Position numbers and translations under genes: made by a program. A model generated the notes under the pieces. It worked only from the letters and a program-made list of their open reading frames with translations, did no database searches and was not told the origin of the DNA. From Arthrospira sp. PCC 9108 (GTDB lineage Bacteria > Cyanobacteriota > Cyanobacteriia > Cyanobacteriales > Microcoleaceae): a stretch of 64,000 bases of DNA. Below are positions 48,561-57,565 of the stretch, one piece after another (positions within the stretch are counted from its first letter, which is position 1; every line of letters starts with the position of its first letter). Location: positions 6,324,501-6,388,500 of the forward strand of contig CP066886.1 of the NCBI GenBank assembly GCA_016745315.1. The letters are read 5' to 3'.

Positions 48561-48987
48561 GGGCGATCGCTTTGAGTGGGTGGGTGGTAATCGTGGGTTA
48601 GGGCGGGTGCAGCTAGTGGGCTGGTTTTTCTCATGGCATATCTAGCACCCGCCCCTACTGGCGGTGGGAATCGTGGGTTAGGGCGATCGCTTTGAGTGGG
48701 TGGGTGGTAATCGTGGGTTAGGGCGGGTGCAGCTAGTGGGCTGGTTTTTCTCATGGCATATCTAGCACCCGCCCCTACTGGCGGTGGGAATCGTGGGTTA
48801 GGGCGATCGCTTTGAGTGGGTGGGTGGTAATCGTGGGTTAGGGCGATCGCTTTGAGTGGGTTGGTTTCTCTAAGGGCATATCTAGCACCCGCCCCTACAT
48901 GGGCGATACTACTGGTTAGGTTAGGTTAGGGCGATCGCTTTGAGTGGGCTGGTTTCTCTAAGGGCATATCTAGCACCCGCCCCTACA
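48561..48987. repeat. GC-rich tandem repeats with HIP1 sites and palindromic arms
   Basis: A 120-bp unit is repeated exactly at 48561-48680 and 48681-48800, with a shorter variant to 48987. Each holds HIP1 (GCGATCGC; five in all) and arms GGGCGGGTGC / GCACCCGCCC. It lies between the convergent cyclase and tnpB genes. A minus-strand frame across it is an artefact of repetition. Confidence 0.9.
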
Positions 48988-49024
48988 CAGCCGCCCCGAC
49001 TCTATATTTCTGTCGCCTCCCCTG

Positions 49025-49150
49025 GGTGAACTACCCCACCCTGCCGTTGGCGAGGATGGGGCTTCCTGATTCAACGGGAACTGCATCTAACAAAACTGAT
49101 GTTTTGCCAGGTTGTCTTACACTCCCTCCACAGGCAGTATCGCTGGTTCC
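49025..49150 (-). ncRNA. Predicted omegaRNA scaffold overlapping the tnpB 3' end
   Basis: In TnpB elements the guide RNA covers the last part of tnpB and the right end; the guide itself is the DNA just outside the right end. Here that would be transcribed on the minus strand up to about 49025 and read into the flank below it. The 5' limit is a guess from family habit; no direct evidence of transcription. Confidence 0.35.
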
Positions 49151-50263
49151 CAACGACAATACTTGTACTGAGCATAGTCGAAGTATCCGCAAGGCTTCAT
49201 TTCTGATATTTTGTGCCGCGTTGACATCTCGATCATGGAAAGTCCCACAATGTTGACATTGCCATTGACGAATATCTAACGACAAACTATCTACTCGATT
49301 GAGGCAAACGTGGCAGGTTTTAGAGGATGCAAAGAAACGGTCAACCTCAATATAGGTTTTTCCTTCCCACTCCGCTTTATATTTAAGCATTGTGGTAAAC
49401 ATTCCCCAGCCTACATCACTAATCGCCTTGGCTAGTTTGGGGTTTCGTACCATCCCTTTTATGTTCAGATTCTCTACAGCAATAACTTGGTTTTCGTTGA
49501 CTATCTTGCGGGATAGTTTGTGTAGAAAGTCCTCACGGCAACGGGCAGTCTTGCCATGAACCTTAGCTACTTTTTGTTGGGCTTTAGTTCTATTCTGACT
49601 ACCCTTTTGCTTCCGGGATAGTTTTTGTTGTTTACGTTTAAGATTACGGTGATGTTTGGCGAAATGACGGGGATTATCATACTTTAACCCATCACTGGTA
49701 ATGGCGAAATGAGTCAATCCAACATCAATGCCAACTGCTTTACCTTCGGTAGACTGACTCGGAGTTTCTTTCCCATCATCCACCAATACCGAAGCATAGT
49801 ATTGTCCATCAGAATTTTGGGAGACCGTCACAGTTTTGATTGTCCCTTCAAATTCTCGATGACGATGGCAGTAGACTAGCCCAATCTTCCCAGGTAGTTT
49901 GATATAGTCTCCCTCAAACTTAACGTTGGCGGGATAACTTAATGACTGCCGACCATGCTTTGACTTGAAACGGGGCAATTGCGCCCGCTTCTCAAAGAAG
50001 TTTTTGTAGGCAGTGGAAAGATTGAGAGCAACAACTTGCAAGGACTGGGAATAGGCATCCGTTAGCCAAGGGTATTCCTTTTTTAACCCTGGCAACAGAC
50101 CCTGGATATATCCACGAGATAATCCTTTGCCTGTCTTGAGATATGTTTCTTGGCATAGGTTGAGTGCAAAATTCCAATACCAACGACAGCATCCAAAGGC
50201 CTTGGCGAGAGATGCTTTTTGGTCGTCGGTTGGGTAGATGCGATACTTGTACCCCTTATACAT
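49031..50263 (-). CDS. tnpB: TnpB RNA-guided nuclease (IS200/IS605 type)
   Basis: 410 aa, apparently intact. The N-terminal domain starts MYKGYKYRIYPTDDQ, the usual TnpB start. The RuvC catalytic set is Asp in AVGIDVGLTHFAI, Glu in VIAVENLNIKGMV and Asp in HDRDVNAAQNI; the zinc finger is CHVC and CQHC. TnpB is a compact RNA-guided DNA endonuclease and the ancestor of Cas12. Its own guide RNA lies in the element's right end. The last 40 residues overlap that region. It is convergent with the FHA-cyclase gene and sits 164 bp upstream of pdhB. Confidence 0.95.
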   Translation of the reverse strand: MYKGYKYRIYPTDDQKASLAKAFGCCRWYWNFALNLCQETYLKTGKGLSRGYIQGLLPGLKKEYPWLTDAYSQSLQVVALNLSTAYKNFFEKRAQLPRFKSKHGRQSLSYPANVKFEGDYIKLPGKIGLVYCHRHREFEGTIKTVTVSQNSDGQYYASVLVDDGKETPSQSTEGKAVGIDVGLTHFAITSDGLKYDNPRHFAKHHRNLKRKQQKLSRKQKGSQNRTKAQQKVAKVHGKTARCREDFLHKLSRKIVNENQVIAVENLNIKGMVRNPKLAKAISDVGWGMFTTMLKYKAEWEGKTYIEVDRFFASSKTCHVCLNRVDSLSLDIRQWQCQHCGTFHDRDVNAAQNIRNEALRILRLCSVQVLSLGTSDTACGGSVRQPGKTSVLLDAVPVESGSPILANGRVG

Positions 50264-50427
50264 TATCGTTATTTGCTGTTGCCGACAACATTGTAGCTGA
50301 TCATCCGAGGATTCGCGATCGCTCAGTTTGTTTATTGGTTGCTATTCATCCCCTCCCTGCAAGCGAGGAAGGGGAATTCCGCAACATTTTGTTAAAATAA
50401 CTAATCCACTATACTCGGATAATCTCG

Positions 50428-51411
50428 ATGGCACAGACTCTACTTTTTAATGCACTGCGTCAAGCCACTGACGAAGAAATGGCTCGCGATCCTGCTGTAT
50501 TGGTTCTAGGGGAAGATGTAGGTCACTATGGTGGTTCCTACAAAGTGACCAAAGACTTGCATAAGAAATATGGGGATCTGCGAGTTCTCGATACCCCCAT
50601 TGCAGAAAATAGTTTTACAGGGATGGCCGTTGGTGCGGCTATGACCGGACTGCGACCCATCATCGAAGGGATGAACATGGGATTCCTGCTGCTCGCTTTC
50701 AACCAAATTGCTAATAATGGTGGAATGCTGCGCTACACTTCCGGGGGTAACTTTAAAATGCCTTTGGTAATTCGTGGACCCGGCGGGGTGGGTCGTCAAT
50801 TGGGAGCGGAACACTCTCAACGCCTAGAGTCCTATTTCCAAGCGGTTCCCGGTCTCAAAATTGTCGCCTGTTCCACTCCCTATAATGCTAAGGGTCTGCT
50901 CAAGTCCGCAATTCGGGATGATAACCCGGTTTTGTTCTTTGAGCACGTGCTGCTGTATAACCTCAAGGAAGATCTACCGGAAGAGGAATATTTGGTTCCT
51001 CTTGACCAGGCGGACATTGTGCGATCGGGTAAGGATGTGACGATTCTTACCTACTCTCGGATGCGACATCATGTGATGCAGGCAGTCCCGGCTATGGTGA
51101 AACAGGGTTTTGACCCGGAAGTGATTGATTTAATTTCCCTCAAGCCTTTAGACCTGAATACCATTGGCGAGTCGATTCGGAAAACTCACCGCGTGATTAT
51201 TGTGGAAGAGTGCATGAAAACCGGGGGAATTGGGGCGGAACTGACTGCCTCGATTAATGATAATTTCTTTGATGAACTTGATGCTCCTGTGTTGCGACTT
51301 TCCTCCCAGGATATCCCTACGCCCTATAATGGGATGTTGGAAAGGTTGACTATTGTACAGCCGGAACAGATTCTCGAAGCGGTTCAGAATATGTTATCCC
51401 ATCAGGTGTAG
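50428..51411 (+). CDS. pdhB: Pyruvate dehydrogenase E1 beta subunit
   Basis: 327 aa. With the alpha subunit (not in the window) it forms the thiamine-diphosphate E1 that decarboxylates pyruvate in the pyruvate dehydrogenase complex. Motifs: VLVLGEDVGHYGG, LDTPIAENSFTGMAVGAA, RGPGGVGRQLGAEHSQRLE, and in the C-terminal transketolase half EVIDLISLKPLD and VIIVEECMKTGGIGAE. Length is standard. The TnpB element inserted directly upstream (its left end lies about 50 bp before the ATG), so the promoter may have been altered or donated by it. Confidence 0.95.
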   Translation: MAQTLLFNALRQATDEEMARDPAVLVLGEDVGHYGGSYKVTKDLHKKYGDLRVLDTPIAENSFTGMAVGAAMTGLRPIIEGMNMGFLLLAFNQIANNGGMLRYTSGGNFKMPLVIRGPGGVGRQLGAEHSQRLESYFQAVPGLKIVACSTPYNAKGLLKSAIRDDNPVLFFEHVLLYNLKEDLPEEEYLVPLDQADIVRSGKDVTILTYSRMRHHVMQAVPAMVKQGFDPEVIDLISLKPLDLNTIGESIRKTHRVIIVEECMKTGGIGAELTASINDNFFDELDAPVLRLSSQDIPTPYNGMLERLTIVQPEQILEAVQNMLSHQV

Positions 51412-51541
51412 CTCCATGGGTTCCGCGTCTGGACTTCTGGGTTGGGTTGGGTGCAGTTCCATAGCTTTCCTGGTAGTTCGACGTGGGATCAGGTTTTAAT
51501 GGTAAAATGAGTCGTTAATCTTTCCCGATTTTGAATTCAGT

Positions 51542-52933
51542 ATGCGAAAACAGCGATCGCTCCTTTTCCTGATCTTGCTCCTGGTTATCACTTCCCTGAT
51601 TATCTTGGTCCGGGTTCCTATTCGCCTGGGACTAGACTTGCGGGGTGGTTCTCAACTCACGATTCAGTTGCAAACCTCTGATGAGGTGCCACGCATTGAT
51701 GAGCGGGTTTTGGAGGGAGTTCAGAGTGTCATCGAAAACCGTGTAAACGGCTTGGGTGTTTCGGAAGCTGTCGTGCAAACTGTAGGAGAGGATCAGATTC
51801 TGGTGCAACTCCCTGGTGTCAGTGACCCAGAACAAGCGGAACGGGTTCTGGGAGGGACTGCTCAGTTGGATTTCCGGGAACAAAGACCGGGGACGGAGGG
51901 AGAGCTGTTTGCAGAAATACAGGTGAATCGAGCATTAGATGCTGAGTTAAGACAGGCGATCGCCACCGGAGACGATGCTAGACTCGAAGAACTCCTCCAA
52001 CAACTCAATGAAAGTAATCAGGCGATCGCCTCGTTATATCAAGAACCTATAATTCGCGGTCAGCAGCTACAGGATGCCTTCCCACAACCTACTCAGGGCG
52101 GCAATGGTTGGGAAATTGTCCTGCGCTTTAATAATGAAGGTGGCCGAAATTTTGCCGAACTGACCAAAAATTTGGCAGGGACAGGACGCACTATTGGCAT
52201 CTTTTTAGATGACAGTCTGTTAAGTTCTCCCACCGTTTCCGTGGAATTTGCCGATACCGGAATTACCGGGGGAAGTGCCGTAATTACAGGCAATTTTACC
52301 GCCGCCGAAGCTAACGATCTCGCCGTACAACTGCGAGGGGGAGCCCTTCCGGTTCCGGTGGAAATTGTCGAAAACCGCACCGTTGGCGCAACTCTGGGAC
52401 GTGATAGCATTCAGCGCAGCATTTATGCCGGCAGTGGTGGCCTGATTTTGGTCCTAATTTTTATGGTGGCTTATTATCGCCTACCAGGGGCGATCGCTGA
52501 TGTCGCTTTGGTGGTTTACGCCTTATTTACCCTAGCCATTTTTGCCCTCTTGGGAGTTACCCTCACCCTACCCGGAATTGCTGGGTTTATCCTTAGTATC
52601 GGTATGGCTGTTGATGCTAACGTCCTGATTTTTGAACGCACCCGCGAAGAACTCCGGGCTGGAAAAACTCTCTATCGTTCCGTAGAATCTGGTTTTTATC
52701 GGGCTTTTGGCAGTATCCTGGATGGAAATGTTACCACTGGTATTGCTTGTGTGGCTCTGTTCTGGCTGGGAACTGGACTCGTCAAGGGATTTGCTCTGAC
52801 TCTGGGCTTGGGGGTGGCAGTGAGTATGTTTACCGCTGTTACCTTTAGCCGCACTCTCATGTTTACGGTGATTAGTTTACCTGAGTTCCGCAAGCCTGAA
52901 TTATTTTGTCCAAATATTCCCAAGACTAATTAG
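51542..52933 (+). CDS. secD: Protein translocase subunit SecD
   Basis: 463 aa, with the usual six membrane helices: one near the N-terminus (LLFLILLLVITSLIILV) and five in the C-terminal half (about 290-450; LILVLIFMVAYYRL onwards). The periplasmic P1 domain has RLGLDLRGGSQLTIQL. The conserved RND-like region around SIGMAVDANVLIFERTREEL has the charged residues used for proton-driven pulling of secreted proteins through SecYEG. secF follows 58 bp later, and both act as one complex. No fusion of the two is seen. Confidence 0.95.
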   Translation: MRKQRSLLFLILLLVITSLIILVRVPIRLGLDLRGGSQLTIQLQTSDEVPRIDERVLEGVQSVIENRVNGLGVSEAVVQTVGEDQILVQLPGVSDPEQAERVLGGTAQLDFREQRPGTEGELFAEIQVNRALDAELRQAIATGDDARLEELLQQLNESNQAIASLYQEPIIRGQQLQDAFPQPTQGGNGWEIVLRFNNEGGRNFAELTKNLAGTGRTIGIFLDDSLLSSPTVSVEFADTGITGGSAVITGNFTAAEANDLAVQLRGGALPVPVEIVENRTVGATLGRDSIQRSIYAGSGGLILVLIFMVAYYRLPGAIADVALVVYALFTLAIFALLGVTLTLPGIAGFILSIGMAVDANVLIFERTREELRAGKTLYRSVESGFYRAFGSILDGNVTTGIACVALFWLGTGLVKGFALTLGLGVAVSMFTAVTFSRTLMFTVISLPEFRKPELFCPNIPKTN

Positions 52934-52991
52934 GTTTGATGGTTTTTCTTAACTCTTGTGTTGCTCCTAAATTGTGGCTTGATCTGGAACT

Positions 52992-53984
52992 ATGACTTTT
53001 AGTGTGACAAAACGGCGATCGCTTTGGTGGATAATTTCGGCGGCGGTTATCCTCACCGGAATAGTGGGGATGTTACTTTCCTGGACTAATCCTGATATTG
53101 GCGCACCAATACGCCCAGGACTCGACTTTGTGGGAGGAACTCGCCTCCAGTTGGAACTTGATTGCACTGTTGCTGGTAATTGCGATGGCCCCATTGAGAT
53201 TAATCAGGTGCGGGAAGTTTTGCAGGCTCAGGACTTGGGTAGCAGTTCCATTCAACTTTTGGATAAAGACCCCATTCAACGCGATCGCCAAATTGTTTCC
53301 GTTCGTACTAAAAACCTCAATGTTGATGAACGAACTCAGCTAGAAGCAGCCTTACGAGAGGCGATCGGAGTTTTTGACCCCCTCGCTACCCAAATCGACA
53401 CCGTAGGACCAACTCTCGGCCGTCAAATCTTTACTTCTGGACTCAAAGCCTTACTGGTCGCCTTTGCTGGAATTACCCTCTATCTAACTTTCCGGTTCCA
53501 GTTTGACTATGCAGTATTTGCATTTGTCGCCCTATTCCATGATGTTATTCTGACTATGGGGGTATTCTCCATTTTCGGTCTCGTTTTTGGCTTAGAAGCC
53601 GATACCCTCTTTTTAGTAGCCCTCTTGACAATTATCGGGTTTTCTGTTAACGACACCGTGGTAATTTACGATCGCATCCGGGAAATCTTGAAACAAATGC
53701 CTGATGCTTCTACCGGGGAAGTGGTGGATAATGCCGTTAATCAGACCTTGGCGCGATCTATCAATACCACAGTTACCACCATACTACCCCTGTTTTGTAT
53801 TTTCCTGTTTGGCGGGGAAACTCTCAAATATTTCGCCCTCACCCTGATTATAGGCTTTATTGCAGGTTCCTACTCTAGTATTTTTATTGCTAGTACCCTC
53901 CTGGGTTGGTGGCGCGATCGCCAAGCCTCTAAATCAACCATTGTCCCTAATGATGAACCTCAGCCAGTGTCCAGGGAAAAATAA
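52992..53984 (+). CDS. secF: Protein translocase subunit SecF
   Basis: 330 aa, six membrane helices. N-terminal motif RPGLDFVGGTRLQLEL; a short periplasmic domain (about 55-130) with an NQVREVLQA segment; C-terminal helices around FALVALFHDVIL-like (FAFVALFHDVILTMGVF) and GFSVNDTVVIYDRIRE. It works with SecD in the membrane to complete export. The 58-bp gap and same strand make secD-secF one operon, probably with the small membrane protein at 53999, which starts 14 bp after the secF stop. Confidence 0.95.
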   Translation: MTFSVTKRRSLWWIISAAVILTGIVGMLLSWTNPDIGAPIRPGLDFVGGTRLQLELDCTVAGNCDGPIEINQVREVLQAQDLGSSSIQLLDKDPIQRDRQIVSVRTKNLNVDERTQLEAALREAIGVFDPLATQIDTVGPTLGRQIFTSGLKALLVAFAGITLYLTFRFQFDYAVFAFVALFHDVILTMGVFSIFGLVFGLEADTLFLVALLTIIGFSVNDTVVIYDRIREILKQMPDASTGEVVDNAVNQTLARSINTTVTTILPLFCIFLFGGETLKYFALTLIIGFIAGSYSSIFIASTLLGWWRDRQASKSTIVPNDEPQPVSREK

Positions 53985-53998
53985 ATAATTACAGTCCC

Positions 53999-54394
53999 AT
54001 GTCCTATCCTGAACCCTCATTAGATGATCCAGTCCTGAAAAATCAAATGAAACGACTCCACGAGTTGATAGTTTGGAGTCGCTGGCTGGTGATTATCCTA
54101 TTATGGTTAGTTATTGGCTCACTGAGTTTGTGGGGAATGCGATCGGACATTTCCCTACTCATGGAACATTTTACCTGGGCTACAGTCCGCCATGGCCTAT
54201 TTCATAATCGCCTATCTGCGATCGGTTTAGGTATATGCTTAGGAATGACTACCAGCACCTTACTTTGGCAAAGTCGCAACATTCTCATCGGTTTCCCCCC
54301 CAGTTATCGCCAACGCCTAGAAAGACAAGTCCTCAAAATTCGCCAACAGGGTTCAACTCATCCTCTGTGGCGGTGGGTAATTAATAATTATTAA
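53999..54394 (+). CDS. Hypothetical membrane protein, 131 aa, downstream of secF
   Basis: Two predicted membrane helices (WLVIILLWLVIGSLSLWGM at about 30-48; LSAIGLGICLGMTTSTLLW at about 72-90), with a basic C-terminal tail (RQRLERQVLKIRQQG). No known domain recognised. It begins 14 bp after secF, which suggests co-transcription. Placement beside the Sec genes may be chance. Not a known SecDF accessory such as YajC, which is smaller with one helix. Confidence 0.65.
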   Translation: MSYPEPSLDDPVLKNQMKRLHELIVWSRWLVIILLWLVIGSLSLWGMRSDISLLMEHFTWATVRHGLFHNRLSAIGLGICLGMTTSTLLWQSRNILIGFPPSYRQRLERQVLKIRQQGSTHPLWRWVINNY

Positions 54395-54711
54395 TAATTA
54401 GCCCCAATAACTCAGCAGATCAACTACCACCACAAGACTCTCTGAGAATTATTTGCCATCAGTTTGTATAAATTATTACAATTAACCATTTTTGTCAAGT
54501 TATGCTTCAGTTAGTTAAGAGATTTGTAAATCATGTGAAATCTTGTGTAATTTGATGGTTGATAGGGTGAGTTTGAGTTATGGTTAACAGTATAAAGAAA
54601 AAATAAAGGCGGCCACCACAAATTTAAAATTAGTGTGAACAGGCTGCATATCTAAGACGCTCACCCACTCCCGGTTTTGGGGAGAAAATGAACAAACCAT
54701 AAGGAGGTCTT
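54395..54711. other. Long leader region before a small conserved gene
   Basis: 318 bp, AT-rich, with inverted AATTAATAATTATTAATAATT-like steps just after 54380, and no gene. A near-perfect ribosome site AAGGAGGT (54701-54708) precedes the ATG at 54712. The length suggests a regulated promoter with a long untranslated leader; no RNA family was recognised. Confidence 0.4.
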
Positions 54712-54942
54712 ATGACTCCAACAATGCTCCGTCAACTTTGGTCTTTAGTTGAAAATACCCAACCTTCACAGTTAGTAAGCCTGGATGATGATAGCCTGGT
54801 TCAGTGCTTGATAGGTCGCCTAAAGAGTCAGTCAGGCATCAATGGTCATGATTGGGATATGTTGGATGAGTATATCAACTCTCGTATATCTCTAATTCGT
54901 GACCTAGCCGAGGCTCGTCTGTCTGGAGAATCAATGGCTTAA
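54712..54942 (+). CDS. Hypothetical cyanobacterial protein, 76 aa
   Basis: A helical small protein (MLRQLWSLVENTQ, SLVQCLIGRLKSQ, LDEYINSRISLIRDLAEARL), which resembles a widespread cyanobacterial family without known function. The near-perfect ribosome site 4-11 bp before the ATG suggests high expression. It has no clear operon partner: 317 bp separate it from the preceding gene and 318 bp from the amino-acid binding protein. No assigned role. Confidence 0.7.
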   Translation: MTPTMLRQLWSLVENTQPSQLVSLDDDSLVQCLIGRLKSQSGINGHDWDMLDEYINSRISLIRDLAEARLSGESMA

Positions 54943-55260
54943 TATTCGATTAGGGACGGAGTATGGTGTGCGATCGCCCTGTAATATATGACCCCCCAAC
55001 TTTCCCCAAAGTAAGCGATCGCATAGCCAATTAATGTCAAACTCCCTTAAAATTGTCCATGAACGACATCGCCAGGTTAAGGTAAGCTTATGAAAATTGT
55101 CAACCCTTCTCAGGCTGTCCTATGTAAGGTAGTCCTGTAGTCGGATGGCAAATTAATTGGGCTCTCCCTATTCTCTTGAGTCTCCCTCATCGGTGCAAAC
55201 CGTGGGTAGTGGGTAGCTTCCTGGTGATATGTAAACCGATTCAAAGACAATTCAAGAACT
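54943..55260. other. Intergenic region before the amino-acid binding protein
   Basis: 318 bp with two GATCGC-containing sites (around 54971 and 55015) but no gene, repeat array or terminator that I can support. It should carry the promoter of the binding-protein gene. Confidence 0.35.
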
Positions 55261-56328
55261 ATGCGTAAATGGAGTTTTGTATTACTGGCGAGTTGCTTGT
55301 CAGCCTTATCACTGACAGCTTGTGAACCCGGAGGATCTCCAGGTTCTGACGGACCAGCAGCCGGAGGAACTGGCCAAAGTCGTCTAAATGTTGTCAAAAA
55401 CCGAGGATTCCTCATTTGTGGGGTAGATGGTGGTATTCCTGGCTTCAGTTTTGTTGATGAGAGTGGCGAATACTCTGGCTTAGATGTAGATGTCTGTAAA
55501 GCCGTAGCAGCAGCCTTATTCGATGACCCTAATGCAGTTCAGTATCGGAACTTAGATTCTACAGAACGTTTTGAAGCCATGAGGTCAGGGGAAGTAGATA
55601 TGCTGTCACGCAATACTACCTGGACTCTCAGCCGCGATACATCTGTAGGGATGGAATTTGCCCCTACCACATTCTATGATGGTCAGGGCATGATGGTTCG
55701 CGCAGATAGTGGCATTACCACCTTAGAAGATTTTCAGGATCTCGCTGTCTGTGTGGAAGCGGGAACTACCACCGAACTTAACCTTACCGATAATATGCGC
55801 GAACGGGGTATCACCTTTGAGACCGTGACATTCCAACAGGCTGACCCCGCCTATGCGGCTTATGCTGAGGGTCGTTGTGAAGGTATGACCTCTGATAAAT
55901 CTCAACTGCTCGCTCGTCGCAGCACTCTTCCCAACCCCAATGATCACATTATCCTGGATGTTACTATGTCTAAGGAACCCCTCGGACCTGTGACTCTTAA
56001 TAATGACTCGGCTTGGTTTGATACGGTCAAATGGGTGACATTTGCTTTGTTTGAAGCCGAAGAACTGGGAATTACTCAAGCTAATGTCGAACAAATTGCC
56101 CAAACTAGCGAAAATCCGACCATTCGTCGTTTTCTTGGCGTGGAAGGGGACTTAGGTACAGGAATGGGTTTAACTAATGATTTTGCTGCTAGGGTGATTA
56201 AGCACGTCGGAAACTATGCGGAAGTTTACGATCGCAATTTAGGTACAGGTTCTCAGTTTAACCTCCCTCGCAATGAAAATGAGCTTTGGACTAATGGGGG
56301 TTTGCTCTTTTCTCCACCATTCCGTTAA
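55261..56328 (+). CDS. Amino-acid ABC transporter substrate-binding lipoprotein
   Basis: 355 aa. A signal peptide ends in the lipobox LSLTAC at about residue 21, then a Gly/Ser-rich linker (GGSPGSDGPAAGGTG) and a type 3 solute-binding domain from about 45: GFLICGVDGGIPGFSF, GLDVDVCKAVAAALF, MRSGEVDMLSRNTTWTLSRD, YDGQGMMVR. This subfamily (AapJ/GltI-like) serves polar or general amino acid uptake. No permease or ATPase gene is next to it, so it would be used by a transporter elsewhere. The substrate cannot be predicted more closely. Confidence 0.92.
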   Translation: MRKWSFVLLASCLSALSLTACEPGGSPGSDGPAAGGTGQSRLNVVKNRGFLICGVDGGIPGFSFVDESGEYSGLDVDVCKAVAAALFDDPNAVQYRNLDSTERFEAMRSGEVDMLSRNTTWTLSRDTSVGMEFAPTTFYDGQGMMVRADSGITTLEDFQDLAVCVEAGTTTELNLTDNMRERGITFETVTFQQADPAYAAYAEGRCEGMTSDKSQLLARRSTLPNPNDHIILDVTMSKEPLGPVTLNNDSAWFDTVKWVTFALFEAEELGITQANVEQIAQTSENPTIRRFLGVEGDLGTGMGLTNDFAARVIKHVGNYAEVYDRNLGTGSQFNLPRNENELWTNGGLLFSPPFR

Positions 56329-56455
56329 TGACAACAATTAGGTGAAGGTTGGGATCTTAGTTGAGGAGTTTTTTTTGACTACCAAAACTGATCCACCTTC
56401 CATCTATCATGGTCAAGCTGAATAACATCACAGCAGCTTATGGGGACATATAAAG

Positions 56456-57559
56456 ATGAAATTTGTGGATGAGTATCGGGATTTGCAATTGTCCCAAAAA
56501 TACGCTCAGGCGATCGCATCTATTACTAGCCAACCCTGGACAATTATGGAAATTTGTGGGGGACAAACCCACTCGATTGTTAAATATGGCATTGACAAGT
56601 TATTACCTGAACAAATCACTTTAATTCATGGCCCTGGATGTCCCGTCTGTGTGACTCCCATTCACATCATTGATCGCGCTGTTGAAATAGCCACCCTTCC
56701 TAATACTATTCTCTGTTCTTTTGGGGATATGTTACGAGTCCCAGGAACCCAAAACGACTTGCTTTCAGTTAAGGCTATGGGGGGAGATATTCGCATCGTT
56801 TATTCCCCTTTAGATAGTTTAAAAATTGCTCAGAATAACCCTGATAAACAGGTGGTATTTTTGGCGGTCGGCTTTGAAACTACAGCACCCGCTACGGCTA
56901 TGGCTGTTTATCAAGCCAAAGAACTCTCAATTGATAATTTTTCGATGCTGGTTTCTCATGTGCTGGTTCCTCCGGCGATCGCTGCTATTTTATCGAGTCC
57001 TAGCTGCCGAGTACAGGGGTTTTTAGCCGCTGGTCATGTTTGCACAGTGATGGGATATACTGAGTATGAGCCGATTGTCAACAAATATAATATCCCCATC
57101 GTTGTGACTGGTTTTGAACCTGTCGATATTCTTCAGGGGATTTATCTATGTATTAAACAGTTGGAAGAGGGACAAGCTACCTTAGAAAATCAATACACTC
57201 GTTCTGTACAAAGAGATGGAAATATAACGGCTAAATCCATTATATCACAAGTGTTTGAAGTAGTCAATCGTCAATGGCGCGGCATAGGCGAAATTCCCGA
57301 AAGTGGTTTAGGGTTGCGATCGCCCTACGCCCAATTTGACGCGGAAAATCGGTTTAATTTGTCACCGCCACAACCGGATAATTATAGCGAATGTATCAGC
57401 GGTGAAATTATGCAGGGAATCAAAAAACCCCACCAGTGTCCCGCCTTTGGAACCCGCTGTAAACCAGAATATCCCCTCGGTGCGCCCATGGTTTCTTCAG
57501 AAGGCGCTTGTGCGGCATATTATCGTTATCGCCTCCAGGGAGAAACCGAGTTGGTATAG
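56456..57559 (+). CDS. hypD: Hydrogenase maturation protein HypD
   Basis: 367 aa. With HypC it assembles the Fe(CN)2CO group of [NiFe] hydrogenases; it holds a [4Fe-4S] cluster. Motifs: MEICGGQTHSIVKYGI, LIHGPGCPVCVTP, CSFGDMLRVPG, FLAVGFETTAPATA and the C-terminal cluster Cys in HQCPAFGTRCKPEYPLGAP. Length is normal. hypE follows on the same strand 1.8 kb later, but between them lie the palindrome array and two minus-strand membrane genes, so the usual hyp operon is broken up. The array begins 7 bp after its stop. Confidence 0.95.
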   Translation: MKFVDEYRDLQLSQKYAQAIASITSQPWTIMEICGGQTHSIVKYGIDKLLPEQITLIHGPGCPVCVTPIHIIDRAVEIATLPNTILCSFGDMLRVPGTQNDLLSVKAMGGDIRIVYSPLDSLKIAQNNPDKQVVFLAVGFETTAPATAMAVYQAKELSIDNFSMLVSHVLVPPAIAAILSSPSCRVQGFLAAGHVCTVMGYTEYEPIVNKYNIPIVVTGFEPVDILQGIYLCIKQLEEGQATLENQYTRSVQRDGNITAKSIISQVFEVVNRQWRGIGEIPESGLGLRSPYAQFDAENRFNLSPPQPDNYSECISGEIMQGIKKPHQCPAFGTRCKPEYPLGAPMVSSEGACAAYYRYRLQGETELV

Positions 57560-57565
57560 TTTTGT

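Larger units (their letters stand above)
49025..50376 (-). mobile_element. IS200/IS605-type TnpB element without TnpA
   Basis: The right end (near 49025-49065) is a hairpin built from CCCCATCCT and AGGGTGGGG followed by TAGTTCAC; the tnpB stop TAG lies inside it. The left end has a hairpin CCCCTCCCT (50350-50358) / AGGAAGGGG (50366-50374). There is no Y1 transposase gene, so it is an IS1341-like element that would need TnpA in trans. The left boundary is approximate. Confidence 0.72.

Noticed and set aside
48533..48754. Minus-strand frame of 73 codons in the HIP1 repeat region
   Set aside because: It encodes the same peptide twice because of the 120-bp repeat; no ribosome site, no family.
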